From: Bermanella sp. WJH001
Lineage (GTDB): Bacteria; Pseudomonadota; Gammaproteobacteria; Pseudomonadales; Oceanobacteraceae
Direction: 5' to 3'
Assembly: GCF_030070105.1 (NCBI RefSeq)
Contig: NZ_JASJOO010000002.1
Span: 992,001 to 1,056,000 of the forward strand
Length of the DNA stretch: 64,000 nucleotides
Shown here: positions 1-9,540 of the stretch, one piece after another
How the letters are laid out: the number at the start of each line of letters is the position of its first letter
Numbering within the stretch: position 1 is the first letter of the stretch
Notes under the pieces: model-generated
The model's database searches: none
Told to the model about the DNA's origin: nothing
What the model saw: only the letters and a program-made list of their open reading frames with translations
Translations under genes and position numbers: made by a program

Positions 1-894
1 ACCTGCAGCCGCAGCTGGGCCATTTTGAACCACCTGACTCACTAGTGCTCCAGCGGCTTTTTTAAGACCAAACGATTCCGCTAAATTTTTATCCACTTCT
101 TGAATGGCCACCCCTAACCAACCACGTGACACCACTCCATTTTCTTTCAGCTGGGCCACCACTTCCATGGCAACGTTCATAGGTATGGCAAAACTTAACC
201 CCATAAAACCACCACTGCGGGTATAAATTTGCGAGTTAATGCCCACCACTTCACCATCCAAATTAAATAATGGCCCACCAGAATTACCCGGATTAATGGC
301 CACATCGGTTTGAATAAACGGCACATAATTCTCATTTGGCAGGCTGCGCCCTTTTGCACTCACGATGCCCGCCGTCACGGAATAATCAAAGCCAAATGGG
401 CTACCAATGGCCACTACCCACTCTCCTACCTTGAGTTTTTCGCTGTTGCCAATTTCGACAATGGGGAGGTTATTGGCTTCTACTTTGAGTAATGCCAAGT
501 CAGAACTTGGGTCGTGTCCGATTAATTGCGCTTCAAGTTCGCGACGATCATTCAAACGAACAAAAATTTGATCTGCGCCATCTATTACATGGTTATTGGT
601 GAGGATGTAACCGTCTTTACTCACTATAAAACCAGAACCTAATGATGCACGCTCTTGAGAGTTACCCCTGGGATTGTTTCTTGGGGTTTGTGGGACACCA
701 AAAAAATGACGAAAGATGTCAGGTACCCCTTGAGGGATCTCCATTTGACCGCCAAATCGTCCTTGGGCTTTTTGGGTGGTACTGATATTGACCACGGCCG
801 GACTGGCTTGCTCAACCAAGTCGGTAAAATCAGGTAATTGCGACATTGCCTGAGCAGAAATAAATAAGAGGCAAAAGCACAACAATTGTTTCAT
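1..894 (-). CDS. degP: DegP/MucD-type periplasmic serine protease, 3' end beyond window
   Basis: Periplasmic HtrA-family protease/chaperone that degrades misfolded envelope proteins. About 298 residues are visible. An N-terminal signal peptide (residues 1 to about 18) is followed by a trypsin-like domain with the catalytic triad His102 (TNNHVIDG), Asp132 (HDPSSDLALL) and Ser205 (NPGNSGGP), and the start of a PDZ domain (SRGWLGVAIQ). The C-terminal part lies beyond the left edge, so the gene is partial only because of the window. It starts 76 bp after rseC and is probably the last gene of the rpoE-rseABC operon, the arrangement of mucD in Pseudomonas. Identity as DegP/MucD rather than DegS is favoured by the cleavable signal peptide and the operon position. 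Confidence 0.93.
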   Translation of the reverse strand, partial: MKQLLCFCLLFISAQAMSQLPDFTDLVEQASPAVVNISTTQKAQGRFGGQMEIPQGVPDIFRHFFGVPQTPRNNPRGNSQERASLGSGFIVSKDGYILTNNHVIDGADQIFVRLNDRRELEAQLIGHDPSSDLALLKVEANNLPIVEIGNSEKLKVGEWVVAIGSPFGFDYSVTAGIVSAKGRSLPNENYVPFIQTDVAINPGNSGGPLFNLDGEVVGINSQIYTRSGGFMGLSFAIPMNVAMEVVAQLKENGVVSRGWLGVAIQEVDKNLAESFGLKKAAGALVSQVVQNGPAAAAG

Positions 895-970
895 TTATAA
901 ACTCCGTTACAGTTAAAACAGTCAATTAAATACTTATATAAAGTCAGCCACTAACTATCATTCTAGTCAT

Positions 971-1435
971 TTAATGGGTTTCGCACATGGGGATGTGCGA
1001 TTCAACACTTTGAGCTTTACGCACTAAACGTGGGTGCCAATGTGAAAATTTCAAGGACTTGGACTGACGATTTACCCAGTAAAACCCAGCAATCATTGCT
1101 AAAAAAGCGCACAGAACGCTTATTTTTTCTTCAACCCCCATAAGGCTTAATAGCATGGCAACCGCCATCATGGCCATTAAAGGCACGCCATACATCAACA
1201 ATGATGAGCGCAAAATCGCCTGCTCTGGCACGCCAATGATCACTTGATCATTTTCACTGACATCCAAGCCATTACGATCCACCGGCAAATCAATTTGCTT
1301 CTGCCCGGCCTTAGCCAGCAAACTATGACCACAGCCCTTTTGTGCCTGACAAGAACCACAAGCGCTCTTGGCGATGGCCTGCACCCAGACCACATCACCT
1401 TCAACTCTCAGTACTCTCGCGGACTCTTCAACCAT
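971..1435 (-). CDS. rseC: RseC/MucC-family SoxR-reducing/sigma-E regulatory membrane protein
   Basis: Inner-membrane protein of the RseC family (154 aa), linked in other bacteria to sigma-E modulation and to reduction of the SoxR iron-sulfur cluster. An N-terminal domain carries the characteristic cysteine cluster CGSCQAQKGCG. Two transmembrane segments follow (roughly residues 77-97 and 101-118) and a basic C-terminal tail. The start at 1435 (MVEES) is chosen because upstream in-frame codons give a non-family extension. The Shine-Dalgarno sequence is weak, which fits translation coupled to rseB, whose stop lies 34 bp upstream. The function of this family remains partly unclear. Confidence 0.9.
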   Translation of the reverse strand: MVEESARVLRVEGDVVWVQAIAKSACGSCQAQKGCGHSLLAKAGQKQIDLPVDRNGLDVSENDQVIIGVPEQAILRSSLLMYGVPLMAMMAVAMLLSLMGVEEKISVLCAFLAMIAGFYWVNRQSKSLKFSHWHPRLVRKAQSVESHIPMCETH

Positions 1436-1469
1436 TTTGCGACACCACAACTCAAATAAATGGGGTGTT

Positions 1470-2438
1470 TTACAGTAGCTCAACACTTTGTGCAATGCGC
1501 TGAGCCGTGGCTGCTGGAATCTCACCCACAACGGTTATGCGGTGAGTCTGACCATGCCATTGTTTATGTTGTACTGCTAACACCGTAGGGCCAGACTGAG
1601 CCGTGCCTTCATCAAGGGCCTTCTCGACCTGTTCCACATAAACCGAAAACATCACAATGCCATCACTATAAATGCGTCGAGCCGATAGCTTCGGGGCATA
1701 ACCGGTTGATGCTTCGTCTTCAAAGCCAACCGGAATCCAATTTAACCGCCATTCAAGCACATCTTTTTGAGTGGTTTTCAGCACTTCTGGTTTATCTGCC
1801 TGAGCCAATACCGCCCCCTTTGTACGAGGCTCGAATCGCTCTTGTATAAACTCGGTTTTGGGCGCGAAATAACTAAACTGATAACGCTCTAACACCTGAC
1901 CCTGACGGGAGACTAATTCAGTACGCAGCGGCACCATGGTTTCTGTGTCTAACCACAACTGGTAAAAATGTCGGCTCGCATCTTTTGGCGCAAGTTGAAT
2001 ACCTTCAACCATTCTGCCTGCTATTCGCTGTTTGCCTAAACTTCTAAACTCATAAGCTTTAGTAAGCTGACGAATATTACTTGATTCGGTTTTAGCAAAA
2101 GGTGAATTACCTTTTTGTTGAACTTGCTCAACCGATTTATCAGGATGAATACAATAGAGCGCCTCACCTCGACGAATCACTTCTCGAGTTGGCCCATCAA
2201 GATGAAGTAATCGCTCCCAGATTGCATCATCTTGTGTGCCATGAACAATTTCAACACTCTGAGTTTGGTTACCCGCCTGGTGAATAAAAATACCTTCATA
2301 CATAGCATTAGGCGCACGGGTTAGCATTTGCTCATAAAATGATTGCGCTGTTGGTGAAGCATTTGTATTTGTTTCACCGTCAGCCAATGCAAGCCATGAC
2401 ACACTGGCGATGTAAAAAGCAATGATACAACGCAGCAT
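1470..2438 (-). CDS. rseB: RseB/MucB periplasmic sigma-E regulatory protein
   Basis: Periplasmic sensor of 322 aa that binds the anti-sigma factor RseA and shields it from DegS-type cleavage. A signal peptide (residues 1 to about 19) is followed by the MucB/RseB N-terminal domain, related to the LolA/LolB fold, and a C-terminal RseA-interacting domain. The ATG shares one base with the rseA stop (TAATG), so translation is coupled. Position between rseA and rseC is diagnostic of this operon. Confidence 0.93.
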   Translation of the reverse strand: MLRCIIAFYIASVSWLALADGETNTNASPTAQSFYEQMLTRAPNAMYEGIFIHQAGNQTQSVEIVHGTQDDAIWERLLHLDGPTREVIRRGEALYCIHPDKSVEQVQQKGNSPFAKTESSNIRQLTKAYEFRSLGKQRIAGRMVEGIQLAPKDASRHFYQLWLDTETMVPLRTELVSRQGQVLERYQFSYFAPKTEFIQERFEPRTKGAVLAQADKPEVLKTTQKDVLEWRLNWIPVGFEDEASTGYAPKLSARRIYSDGIVMFSVYVEQVEKALDEGTAQSGPTVLAVQHKQWHGQTHRITVVGEIPAATAQRIAQSVELL

Positions 2439-3034
2439 TATTTTTCCTTGCTTGTCTCGAAATTAACCACTCTTGCAAATGGCATTGCGGTACGACCTTG
2501 ACCAATCGCACTGTCTTGCGCATGTTGCTTAAGATAACTATTTAGTCGCTCTTGAGCCTGTTGTAATTCTTGCTCATTCACACCTTCAATCGCACTAGGT
2601 GACTGCGCAATCATACTTGGGCTGCGAAATTTGCTCACATCCGGCGTAACAATTTCAATTTTTGATTTATTAGCCAGCTGATCATCAAACCCAGTTTCTT
2701 GAGTTAACGGATTAAATCGTGCACCAATCACGACAGCAAACGCCACCGAAGCGGCCACCGACAAACCCGCCACAGCTTTAAACCATGGTTTTTGTGAAGT
2801 TTGTTTTGCATTAACCGGCTCATCTGCCAATGCTTGGCTAACCGCCGAACTAATATCAAAACTTGCGAATGGGCTACTATCTCCTTTCATCGCATCGCGA
2901 GCCAAATGGAAACGGGACCATTGGTCTTTTATGGCAGGGTCGCTATCCATTTCATTAAGCAATCGTCTCATGCTCAATTCATCTAGCTCTCCATCCATCA
3001 ACGCGGACAAGGATTCAGTTTGTTTTTCACTCAT
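2438..3034 (-). CDS. rseA: RseA/MucA anti-sigma-E factor
   Basis: Membrane-spanning anti-sigma factor (198 aa) that sequesters sigma-E. The N-terminal cytoplasmic RseA domain contains the typical SALMDGELDE segment. One transmembrane helix is seen near residues 84-106 (KAVAGLSVAASVAFAVV), followed by a periplasmic domain that should contact RseB. The start is placed at 3034 because an AGAGGTG ribosome-binding site precedes that ATG at proper spacing; an in-frame GTG 6 bp upstream overlaps the SD. Overlaps rseB by one base. Confidence 0.93.
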   Translation of the reverse strand: MSEKQTESLSALMDGELDELSMRRLLNEMDSDPAIKDQWSRFHLARDAMKGDSSPFASFDISSAVSQALADEPVNAKQTSQKPWFKAVAGLSVAASVAFAVVIGARFNPLTQETGFDDQLANKSKIEIVTPDVSKFRSPSMIAQSPSAIEGVNEQELQQAQERLNSYLKQHAQDSAIGQGRTAMPFARVVNFETSKEK

Positions 3035-3121
3035 AGTCACCTCTGCCTTAACAGGCGGTTAAAACTCATTTATGTCTCTTGCACTGGCAAGAAGTTGGTT
3101 ATAAACGTTTTTCAACGCCTG

Positions 3122-3709
3122 TTATGCACTCTTGGAATGATCCAATAATGGCGCCATTGCTTTATCAATGGCTTCCCTTGCTCTAAATATTCGCGAACGC
3201 ACCGTACCAATTGGGCACTGCATGACCTCACCAATATCTTCATAACTCAGACCTTCTAACTCGCGCAGACGAATGGCCGTGCGCAGTTCTTCGGGTAGTT
3301 TTTCCATGGCCGCAAACACCACGGTATTTAATTCATCACGGGCCAAAATTTGATCTGGCGTGGCAATATCTTTTAGAGAGGCGGCATGGGCATAATGTTC
3401 CGCATCATCCACATCCACATCTTGAGCGGGTGGACGTCGGCCCTGACTGACCAAATGATTTTTGGCCGTATTCACTGCAATACGATACAACCAAGTATAA
3501 AACTGACTATCACCACGAAAATTTTTCAGTGCTCGATATGCTTTTATAAATGCCTCTTGGGCCACATCTTGGACTTCACTGTGATCGTTTATATAACGCG
3601 AAATCAGCGACATGATTTTATGCTGATACTTAAGAACAAGCAGATCAAAGGCACGCTTATCCCCTTTTTGTACCTTTAGCACCAGTTGTTGATCTGAATC
3701 CTGCGACAT
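3122..3709 (-). CDS. rpoE: RNA polymerase sigma-E factor (RpoE/AlgU)
   Basis: ECF-type sigma factor (195 aa) directing the envelope-stress regulon. Region 2 (QHKIMSLISRYIND to FYTWLYRIAVNTAKN) and region 4 (PEELRTAIRLRELEGLSYEDIG with GTVRSRIFRARE) are complete. The start at 3709 (MSQDSDQQ) follows a GGGGGAA SD; the longer in-frame extension upstream is not family-like. It heads the operon rpoE-rseA-rseB-rseC-degP and has a sigma-E-type promoter about 93 bp upstream of the start, which implies autoregulation. Confidence 0.96.
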   Translation of the reverse strand: MSQDSDQQLVLKVQKGDKRAFDLLVLKYQHKIMSLISRYINDHSEVQDVAQEAFIKAYRALKNFRGDSQFYTWLYRIAVNTAKNHLVSQGRRPPAQDVDVDDAEHYAHAASLKDIATPDQILARDELNTVVFAAMEKLPEELRTAIRLRELEGLSYEDIGEVMQCPIGTVRSRIFRAREAIDKAMAPLLDHSKSA

Positions 3710-3801
3710 TGTTCCCCCGCGTGCCGAACACGCTTTACTCATTCACCTCTGTATTATTATTTTTGAGGCGGGTATCACTGTTAATATTGTCTATGGGAGA
3801 A

Positions 3802-3828
3802 TTAGAATGACCATGTCATTAAAAGTTC
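3802..3828 (-). promoter_or_regulatory. Sigma-E-dependent autoregulatory promoter of rpoE
   Basis: Read on the minus strand, GAACTT (3828-3823) is separated by 16 bp from TCTAA (3806-3802). This fits the known sigma-E -35/-10 consensus (GAACTT-N16-TCTGA/TCTAA). It lies about 93 bp upstream of the rpoE ATG, the expected place for positive autoregulation. The motif is seen directly; activity is inferred. Confidence 0.8.
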
Positions 3829-3957
3829 AACCTAGGGTTAAAAATATTCCTACTTGACCACTATCTGGGTGTAAAATCCCTGTCATTGGGCTCAGTATGC
3901 TTTTATTTGCCCCACTTATCAGTATAGTGGCGGCGCAAAATGTTACAGGATTAAGTT

Positions 3958-5538
3958 ATGGATCAGCGACAGGTATTTGATGTTTTAGTCATTGGCAGCG
4001 GCGCCGCCGGTTTGACTGTGGCATTAAATGTGGCCGACAACGCTAAAGTCGCTGTTTTAAGCAAAGACAAGCTAGACAGCGGCAGCACTCGCTGGGCTCA
4101 AGGCGGCATTGCTGCAGTGTTAGATAGCGAAGACAGCATCAAAGCTCATATTGCAGACACCTTAAATGCCGGCGCTGGTCTATGTAATTACAGTGCTGTA
4201 CGCCATACCGTTGAAAACAGCACTGACGCCATTAACTGGCTTATTGAGCAGCAAGTTCAATTTAGTAAAGACAGCAATAACGAATATCACCTCACCAAAG
4301 AAGGCGGTCACAGCCATCGCCGAATCATTCATGCCGCCGATGCCACTGGTGTCGCCGTCAGTGAAGCCTTGGTAGGTCAGGCCATAACACATAAAAACAT
4401 CAGCTTATTTGAGCATCGCGTAGCGATCGATGTCATCTCATGCGAAAAATTTAAGATCCCAGGTAAAGGGGTTGCTGGTGCCTATGTTCTAAACGAAGAA
4501 AATGGCCATGTTGAAACCTTTCGAGCTCGCACCGTAGTCATCGCTTCAGGTGGAGCCAGTAAATCGTACTTGTATACCAGCAACCCTGACGGAACCTCAG
4601 GGGATGGCATCGCCATGGCATGGCGTGCAGGCTGTCGTATTGCCAATATGGAATTTAATCAGTTTCACCCTACTTGCCTGTATCACCCACAAGCTAAAAA
4701 CTTTTTAATAACAGAAGCGGTTCGTGGCGAAGGCGGTCATTTGAAATTACCCAATGGCGAACGCTTCATGCACAAGTTTGATGAACGCGCAGAGCTTGCG
4801 CCACGTGATATCGTGGCCCGCGCCATTGACCACGAAATGAAACGCCTAGGTGCAGACTGTTTGTACCTTGATATATCTCACAAGCCAAAAGAATTTATTC
4901 TCGAACATTTTCCGAATATTTATGAACGTTGCTTAGAATACGGCATCGACATGAGCAAACAGCCGATACCAGTTGTGCCCGCTGCCCACTACACCTGTGG
5001 TGGCATTGTAACCGATCAAAGTGGGCGTACTGATGTGCCCAATTTATATGCCGTTGGTGAAAGCGCCCACACAGGTTTACACGGAGCAAACCGCTTAGCT
5101 AGCAACTCACTTTTAGAGTGCATTGTTTATGGTAAGAGTGCTGCGGCTCATATTTTAAATATCATTAAAGAAAAAAATGACGTGGCCTTTGCCCCGGATT
5201 GGGATGAAAGCCAAGTTACGGATTCGGATGAAGATGTTGTGATTTCTCACAACTGGGATGAGCTTCGCCGCTTTATGTGGGATTACGTGGGCATTGTAAG
5301 AACAGACAAACGTTTATTACGCGCTCAACATCGTGTTCAACTACTGCGCCAAGAGATTTTAGACTTCTATGGTAACCACAAAGTAACCAGTGATTTACTG
5401 GAACTGCGTAACTTAGTGGAGGTTTCTGAGTTAATCATTCGCTGTGCTATTTTGCGTAAAGAAAGCCGTGGTTTGCATTATTCTCTTAGCCATCCAGATT
5501 TATTACCAGTGGCCTACGATACCGTGCTAACGCCCTAA
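3958..5538 (+). CDS. nadB: L-aspartate oxidase
   Basis: Flavoenzyme (526 aa) oxidising L-aspartate to iminoaspartate, the first step of de novo NAD synthesis. The FAD dinucleotide-binding motif GSGAAG is at residues 13-18, followed by the family segments [25 protein letters not shown] and [10 protein letters not shown], then [22 protein letters not shown] and the helical C-terminal domain. Length matches the family. An AGGA SD precedes the ATG. It is divergent from rpoE, as in Pseudomonas, and ends at a bidirectional terminator. Confidence 0.97.
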   Translation: MDQRQVFDVLVIGSGAAGLTVALNVADNAKVAVLSKDKLDSGSTRWAQGGIAAVLDSEDSIKAHIADTLNAGAGLCNYSAVRHTVENSTDAINWLIEQQVQFSKDSNNEYHLTKEGGHSHRRIIHAADATGVAVSEALVGQAITHKNISLFEHRVAIDVISCEKFKIPGKGVAGAYVLNEENGHVETFRARTVVIASGGASKSYLYTSNPDGTSGDGIAMAWRAGCRIANMEFNQFHPTCLYHPQAKNFLITEAVRGEGGHLKLPNGERFMHKFDERAELAPRDIVARAIDHEMKRLGADCLYLDISHKPKEFILEHFPNIYERCLEYGIDMSKQPIPVVPAAHYTCGGIVTDQSGRTDVPNLYAVGESAHTGLHGANRLASNSLLECIVYGKSAAAHILNIIKEKNDVAFAPDWDESQVTDSDEDVVISHNWDELRRFMWDYVGIVRTDKRLLRAQHRVQLLRQEILDFYGNHKVTSDLLELRNLVEVSELIIRCAILRKESRGLHYSLSHPDLLPVAYDTVLTP

Positions 5539-5555
5539 ACGGTTATATTTCTAGC

Positions 5556-5589
5556 AATAAAAAAGCCCAGTTTAAACTGGGCTTTTTTA
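5556..5589. terminator. Bidirectional intrinsic terminator between nadB and the TonB receptor
   Basis: Inverted repeat AAAAGCCCAG / CTGGGCTTTT around a TTTAAA centre, with an A-run on one side and a T-run on the other. It can terminate both converging genes. Confidence 0.9.
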
Positions 5590-5613
5590 TGTAAAACACA
5601 TTATTACTGAGAA

Positions 5614-7701
5614 TTAAAAATTCAATTGAGCTGAGAAATAATAATGCTCTTTGTCATCATAGTTATTTGCCTCATACAACAAGGGGTCATCATCCAACCT
5701 ATATTGCAATGTGCCTTTCAACTCAAGCGTGTAGTTTTCATGAAGCTTAACTTCGTGACTGGCTGTCAAATCTAGGCGTTGAAATTCAAAACCGTCTGTT
5801 TCTGGTCGTCTTGGAACGTTCCAATTATCCACATGATAATAAACCATACCAAGTGTGGTTTGTTTGGATAGATAATTAATCCATGATAATGAACCACTTC
5901 TCTCAGCGGTTAATGAACTCTCCCTATCGACCTTTGAATTATTGGAAGAGAAATCATCGTCTGTTTTGATTCTAGAAAAAGACAAAACCAACTGATTTTC
6001 ATGATTCATATCCCATTTAATCTGCCCCTCAAAACCCGATTGATTGATATGATTTTCACTGGACAATGGTAATTCAGGATCATGATCAAGAGATTGGCTA
6101 ATCAAACCATTTAATTCGTCATAAAAGATTTTTGTATCTATTTGCAACCCAAGATCTCGCAGTATCCCAAAATAACTTATTTCGTGGCTATGAATACTCT
6201 CGTTGGAGACTTGACCGGTGGCAACCCAAACACCTTCAATAAAGAAATCTTGACCATATATAAATGGGTCATCACCTGCACCAGAGAGACTAGAGCCTTC
6301 GATAGTAATGGTTCTGCGCCCTTCTTTTTCATAAATATCGGGTGAGCGAATAGCTTCTGAATAAATAAAGCGAATAGTATGATTTTGATTTAAATGAAGA
6401 TTAAGCGCGTATCGGGGAGAAAAGTTTTCACCATTAAGATCATCAAACTCATACATACCACCCAAATTTGTAGTGACTAGATCACCCAATTTATATTCAA
6501 CATTTATAAAAGCACTAGTATTAATGTTCTCAGAATAACCCCCGTTATAGGTTTGTGAATCCAGTTGATCTAAGCGATAGCGGATGCCTGCAACCGTTCT
6601 GAAATCTGAGTTCCACGTCGAAGTATGCTGATATTCAAATTCAGATTTTCGCTCGTCCAAATTTTGATTTAATTTACCACATGGCTGAGCAACACCAAAA
6701 CCCAAAGCCGCCAATGAAGTTAAACACGCTTTCCATTCAGTCGTACGCTTAAATTGCTCACTATATACTTGAATTTGACCCACCTGGTTGCGGCTAAATT
6801 CTTTATTAAATCTTGTCCATAAAAATGCATCTTCTGCGATCACATCCTCAGGCTCTAAATACATGATTAGGTTTTCGTCTAGAGTTTGAAGTTGCTCATT
6901 CACACCGTGTTTATAACCGGCTTGCCACTCCATAGAAAATGACGATGAAAACGATGTAAATGTTCTTAACATGGCATAGTTAGCGTCTAAACCGTCACGA
7001 TTTTCACGCTCTTGTGTACCATCAAGGTAAAAATCAAAGCCACTTTTCTTTTTAGAACCTAGCGTCAATCTAAAATCGGAATTGACTAAGCGATCAGAAA
7101 TATTGACATAAGAATTTAAAACATCGCGATTACCTGCGGTAACTTTGACCACTCGGCCTTGAGCATCACTTGGGTGTTTGGTGAGGATATTGATGGTTCC
7201 AAGATAAGAATTCGCCCCATAAGTTGCAGCATTAGGACCACGGATCACTTCAATACGGGCTATGTCTTCAACAGCAAGAGGGATATCCACCCACTCAACC
7301 CGGGCAAGGCCTGGTTTAAACACACTGCGACCATCAATTAAGACCTGTAAACGTCTATGCTCCGGAGCATTGGTGCCATGATAAGAAACAGAAGGCGCTT
7401 TTTCACCAAAGCCACTGTGGTATCCCACTAACATGCCAGGAACAAGGCGAAAGATTTCTTCAATATCTTTAAATCCGAGAGCGGCAATGGTCTCGGCTTC
7501 AATCACGGTTACGGAGGCTGGAGTATCCAATTGTGATTGGCGTAAACGTGCTGCTGTGAGCACTTCAGGCATCTCCATTACCTGTTCGTAAAACATACCA
7601 TCCATGGCAGCAAAGGTTTCCCCACCTAACATGTCATTTGCCCAGCCAAGCGGAGCAATGCATATTGTTAACAATGAGGCTTTAACTGCGCGATAAGCCA
7701 T
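5614..7701 (-). CDS. TonB-dependent outer-membrane receptor, substrate unknown
   Basis: Outer-membrane active transporter (695 aa). A signal peptide (about residues 1-21) is followed by a plug domain (about 55-170; ASVTVIEAETI, VLIDGRSVFKPG, RIEVIRGPNAATYGANSYLGTINI) and a 22-strand-type beta-barrel ending in the aromatic residue of LNF. The plug and barrel are of the siderophore/vitamin receptor superfamily, but no substrate-specific feature is recognisable and no Fur box was seen upstream. It is divergent from the glutamine-synthetase-like gene. The gap between them holds a 10-bp-arm inverted repeat. Confidence 0.88.
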   Translation of the reverse strand: MAYRAVKASLLTICIAPLGWANDMLGGETFAAMDGMFYEQVMEMPEVLTAARLRQSQLDTPASVTVIEAETIAALGFKDIEEIFRLVPGMLVGYHSGFGEKAPSVSYHGTNAPEHRRLQVLIDGRSVFKPGLARVEWVDIPLAVEDIARIEVIRGPNAATYGANSYLGTINILTKHPSDAQGRVVKVTAGNRDVLNSYVNISDRLVNSDFRLTLGSKKKSGFDFYLDGTQERENRDGLDANYAMLRTFTSFSSSFSMEWQAGYKHGVNEQLQTLDENLIMYLEPEDVIAEDAFLWTRFNKEFSRNQVGQIQVYSEQFKRTTEWKACLTSLAALGFGVAQPCGKLNQNLDERKSEFEYQHTSTWNSDFRTVAGIRYRLDQLDSQTYNGGYSENINTSAFINVEYKLGDLVTTNLGGMYEFDDLNGENFSPRYALNLHLNQNHTIRFIYSEAIRSPDIYEKEGRRTITIEGSSLSGAGDDPFIYGQDFFIEGVWVATGQVSNESIHSHEISYFGILRDLGLQIDTKIFYDELNGLISQSLDHDPELPLSSENHINQSGFEGQIKWDMNHENQLVLSFSRIKTDDDFSSNNSKVDRESSLTAERSGSLSWINYLSKQTTLGMVYYHVDNWNVPRRPETDGFEFQRLDLTASHEVKLHENYTLELKGTLQYRLDDDPLLYEANNYDDKEHYYFSAQLNF

Positions 7702-8122
7702 TTATTTTGTCGTCCCAATGTATTTCATTTATATCATCCACGTCTCAAGTCAGTGCTTACTCTTAATGGTGCGGGCGTGGTTGTTGACAGTATGCCAAAA
7801 AAAATGAGTTTTGCCCGCACCAAATACAATCCCATAACGAAAAAAGGCTTAAATACTCAATCTCAATATTTAGATTAGGTGCTTAACTATAGTTATCAAA
7901 TACTGCAACTTGATAAAATCTACCAAAACATGCAGGATAGGCACCACTATATCCGAATAATTACTCGACTTATAAAGACTAAGTAATTGATTCGTATATA
8001 TTTATTAACATTAAATTTGGCCATATTAAACATAAGTTTAGAGCAAACAGTATTTGCAGCTAGCCTACTTAATGCGTCTTTTGACCAAATAATAAGCATT
8101 TAAAATCATTCTGGAGTTGACT
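7702..8122. other. 421-bp intergenic region between divergent TonB receptor and GS-like gene
   Basis: No coding potential was seen. It must hold both divergent promoters. The only clear structure is an inverted repeat with perfect 10-bp arms, TGGTGCGGGC (7767-7776) and GCCCGCACCA (7813-7822), 36 bp apart. The remainder is AT-rich. I saw no convincing sigma-54 or Fur site. Confidence 0.6.
7767..7822. repeat. Inverted repeat, 10-bp perfect GC-rich arms, 36-bp spacer
   Basis: TGGTGCGGGC and its exact reverse complement stand out in an otherwise AT-rich region 70-120 bp upstream of the TonB receptor start. It may be a pair of regulator half-sites or a leader stem in the receptor mRNA. No T-run follows, so it is not an ordinary terminator. 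Confidence 0.6.
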
Positions 8123-9502
8123 ATGAGTCAGCAAAACCACCTTTCTTGGTTAAACGAATTACCTGAAGCATTTCAAACTTATCGTGGTAACCGCAAAGTA
8201 GATGAAGTGGAATGTATCATTCCCGACCTTGCCGGCATGTCACGGGGTAAAGCCATGCCCCTAAGCAAATTCTCCCCAGAGCACACTTTGTTCCTACCTA
8301 TTTCAATTTTTTATCAAACCATTACCGGTGAAGATGTTGAAATGGATATTGAAAACCAATGGGCAGAAGGTGATATGCAACTGAAACCAGACATGAGTAC
8401 CGCCATGGCGGTACCTTGGGCCAAGGAAGCGACTCTTCAAGTGATACATGATTTGGTTGACCAAAAGGGCGAGCCAGTTAAGTATGCTCCCCGTAATGTA
8501 TTAAAGCGTGTGATTGAGTTATATAACGCTCAAGGCTGGCAACCCATTGTCGCTCCAGAATTAGAATTTTATTTAATTAAGCCAAACGTGGATCCCAACG
8601 AGCCGATTCAACCTCCTGTTGGCCGTACTGGTCGATCAGGCTCTGGCCGCCAATCTTATTCCATGTCAGCGGTTGATGAATACGGTCCAGTTATCGATAC
8701 CATTTACGACTATGCCGAAGATGCAGGTCTGCGAATTGACACCGTTATCCAAGAAGATGGTGCCGGTCAGGTTGAAATTAACCTGTCCCATGCTGATCCT
8801 TTATTACTGGCTGATCAGGTTTTTTATTTCAAGCGCATTATTCGTGAAGCGGCTTTAAATAACGGCATGTTTGCCACTTTTATGGCAAAACCTATGCGAG
8901 ATGAACCCGGTAGTGCTATGCACATCCATCAAAGTGTATTGGATAAACATACGGGTAAAAATATATTCTCAGATGAAAACGGTGATGCGAGTGAAGCATT
9001 TTTTCATTTTATCGGTGGCTCACAAAAATATCTTAAACAAGTCATGCCCCTGATGGCACCTAATGTAAATTCCTATAAACGCTTTGAATCCGATACCAAT
9101 TCAAGTGCACCAACTAATATGGCTTGGGGATATGATAATCGCGCCACAGGTTTACGCGTGCCAAATTCAAAATCACAGGACCGCCGTTTAGAAAATAGAA
9201 TTGTGGGTGTGGATAGCAATCCATACCTATCTATTGCTGCTAGTTTGGTGTGCGGATACTTAGGATTAATGAATAAGATTAAACCTAATGAACCGGCTGC
9301 TGGCGAAATTGAAGATGAGGTTGATGCTTTACCTAAAACGTTAGATGAAGCGCTGGCTATTTTTACTGATGCTGAAGATGTGCATCAAGCGTTAGGTGTG
9401 GATTTCTGTCAGGTCTTTGCTGAAGTGAAGCGTGAAGAGATGCGCCAATATCATCGTGAAATAAGCCCGTGGGAAAGAGAGCATTTACTACTTAATGTTT
9501 AA
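8123..9502 (+). CDS. Glutamine synthetase family protein, probably gamma-glutamylpolyamine synthetase
   Basis: ATP-dependent amide ligase of the glutamine synthetase fold (459 aa). Visible family segments are DLAGMSRGKAMP near the N-terminus, PELEFYLI, QVEINLSHADPL, SAMHIHQS, NSYKRF and RVPNSKSQDRRLENRI, covering the ammonium/glutamate and ATP sites. The sequence resembles the PuuA/PauA branch, which glutamylates putrescine or other polyamines, rather than housekeeping GlnA: the C-terminal adenylylation-site tyrosine segment is not apparent. The ATG at 8123 has a CTGGAGTT SD; a TTG 6 bp upstream is less likely. No other polyamine genes are adjacent, so the substrate is inferred only. Confidence 0.85.
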   Translation: MSQQNHLSWLNELPEAFQTYRGNRKVDEVECIIPDLAGMSRGKAMPLSKFSPEHTLFLPISIFYQTITGEDVEMDIENQWAEGDMQLKPDMSTAMAVPWAKEATLQVIHDLVDQKGEPVKYAPRNVLKRVIELYNAQGWQPIVAPELEFYLIKPNVDPNEPIQPPVGRTGRSGSGRQSYSMSAVDEYGPVIDTIYDYAEDAGLRIDTVIQEDGAGQVEINLSHADPLLLADQVFYFKRIIREAALNNGMFATFMAKPMRDEPGSAMHIHQSVLDKHTGKNIFSDENGDASEAFFHFIGGSQKYLKQVMPLMAPNVNSYKRFESDTNSSAPTNMAWGYDNRATGLRVPNSKSQDRRLENRIVGVDSNPYLSIAASLVCGYLGLMNKIKPNEPAAGEIEDEVDALPKTLDEALAIFTDAEDVHQALGVDFCQVFAEVKREEMRQYHREISPWEREHLLLNV

Positions 9503-9503
9503 C

Positions 9504-9533
9504 AAAAAAAGCCCGCTAACGCGGGCTTTTTTA
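9504..9533. terminator. Bidirectional intrinsic terminator
   Basis: GCCCGC / GCGGGC stem with TAAC loop, flanked by an A-run and a T-run. It separates the convergent GS-like and FAS1 genes. Confidence 0.92.
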
Positions 9534-9540
9534 TTAATGA

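Noticed and set aside
310-837. Plus-strand ORFs at the left edge
   Set aside because: They lie antisense to a clear DegP-type protease whose catalytic triad reads through the region on the minus strand.
1244-2986. Plus-strand ORFs opposite rseC, rseB and rseA
   Set aside because: Shadows of the conserved sigma-E operon.
7702-8122. Sigma-54 promoter for the GS-like gene
   Set aside because: No GG-N10-GC element of adequate quality was found.
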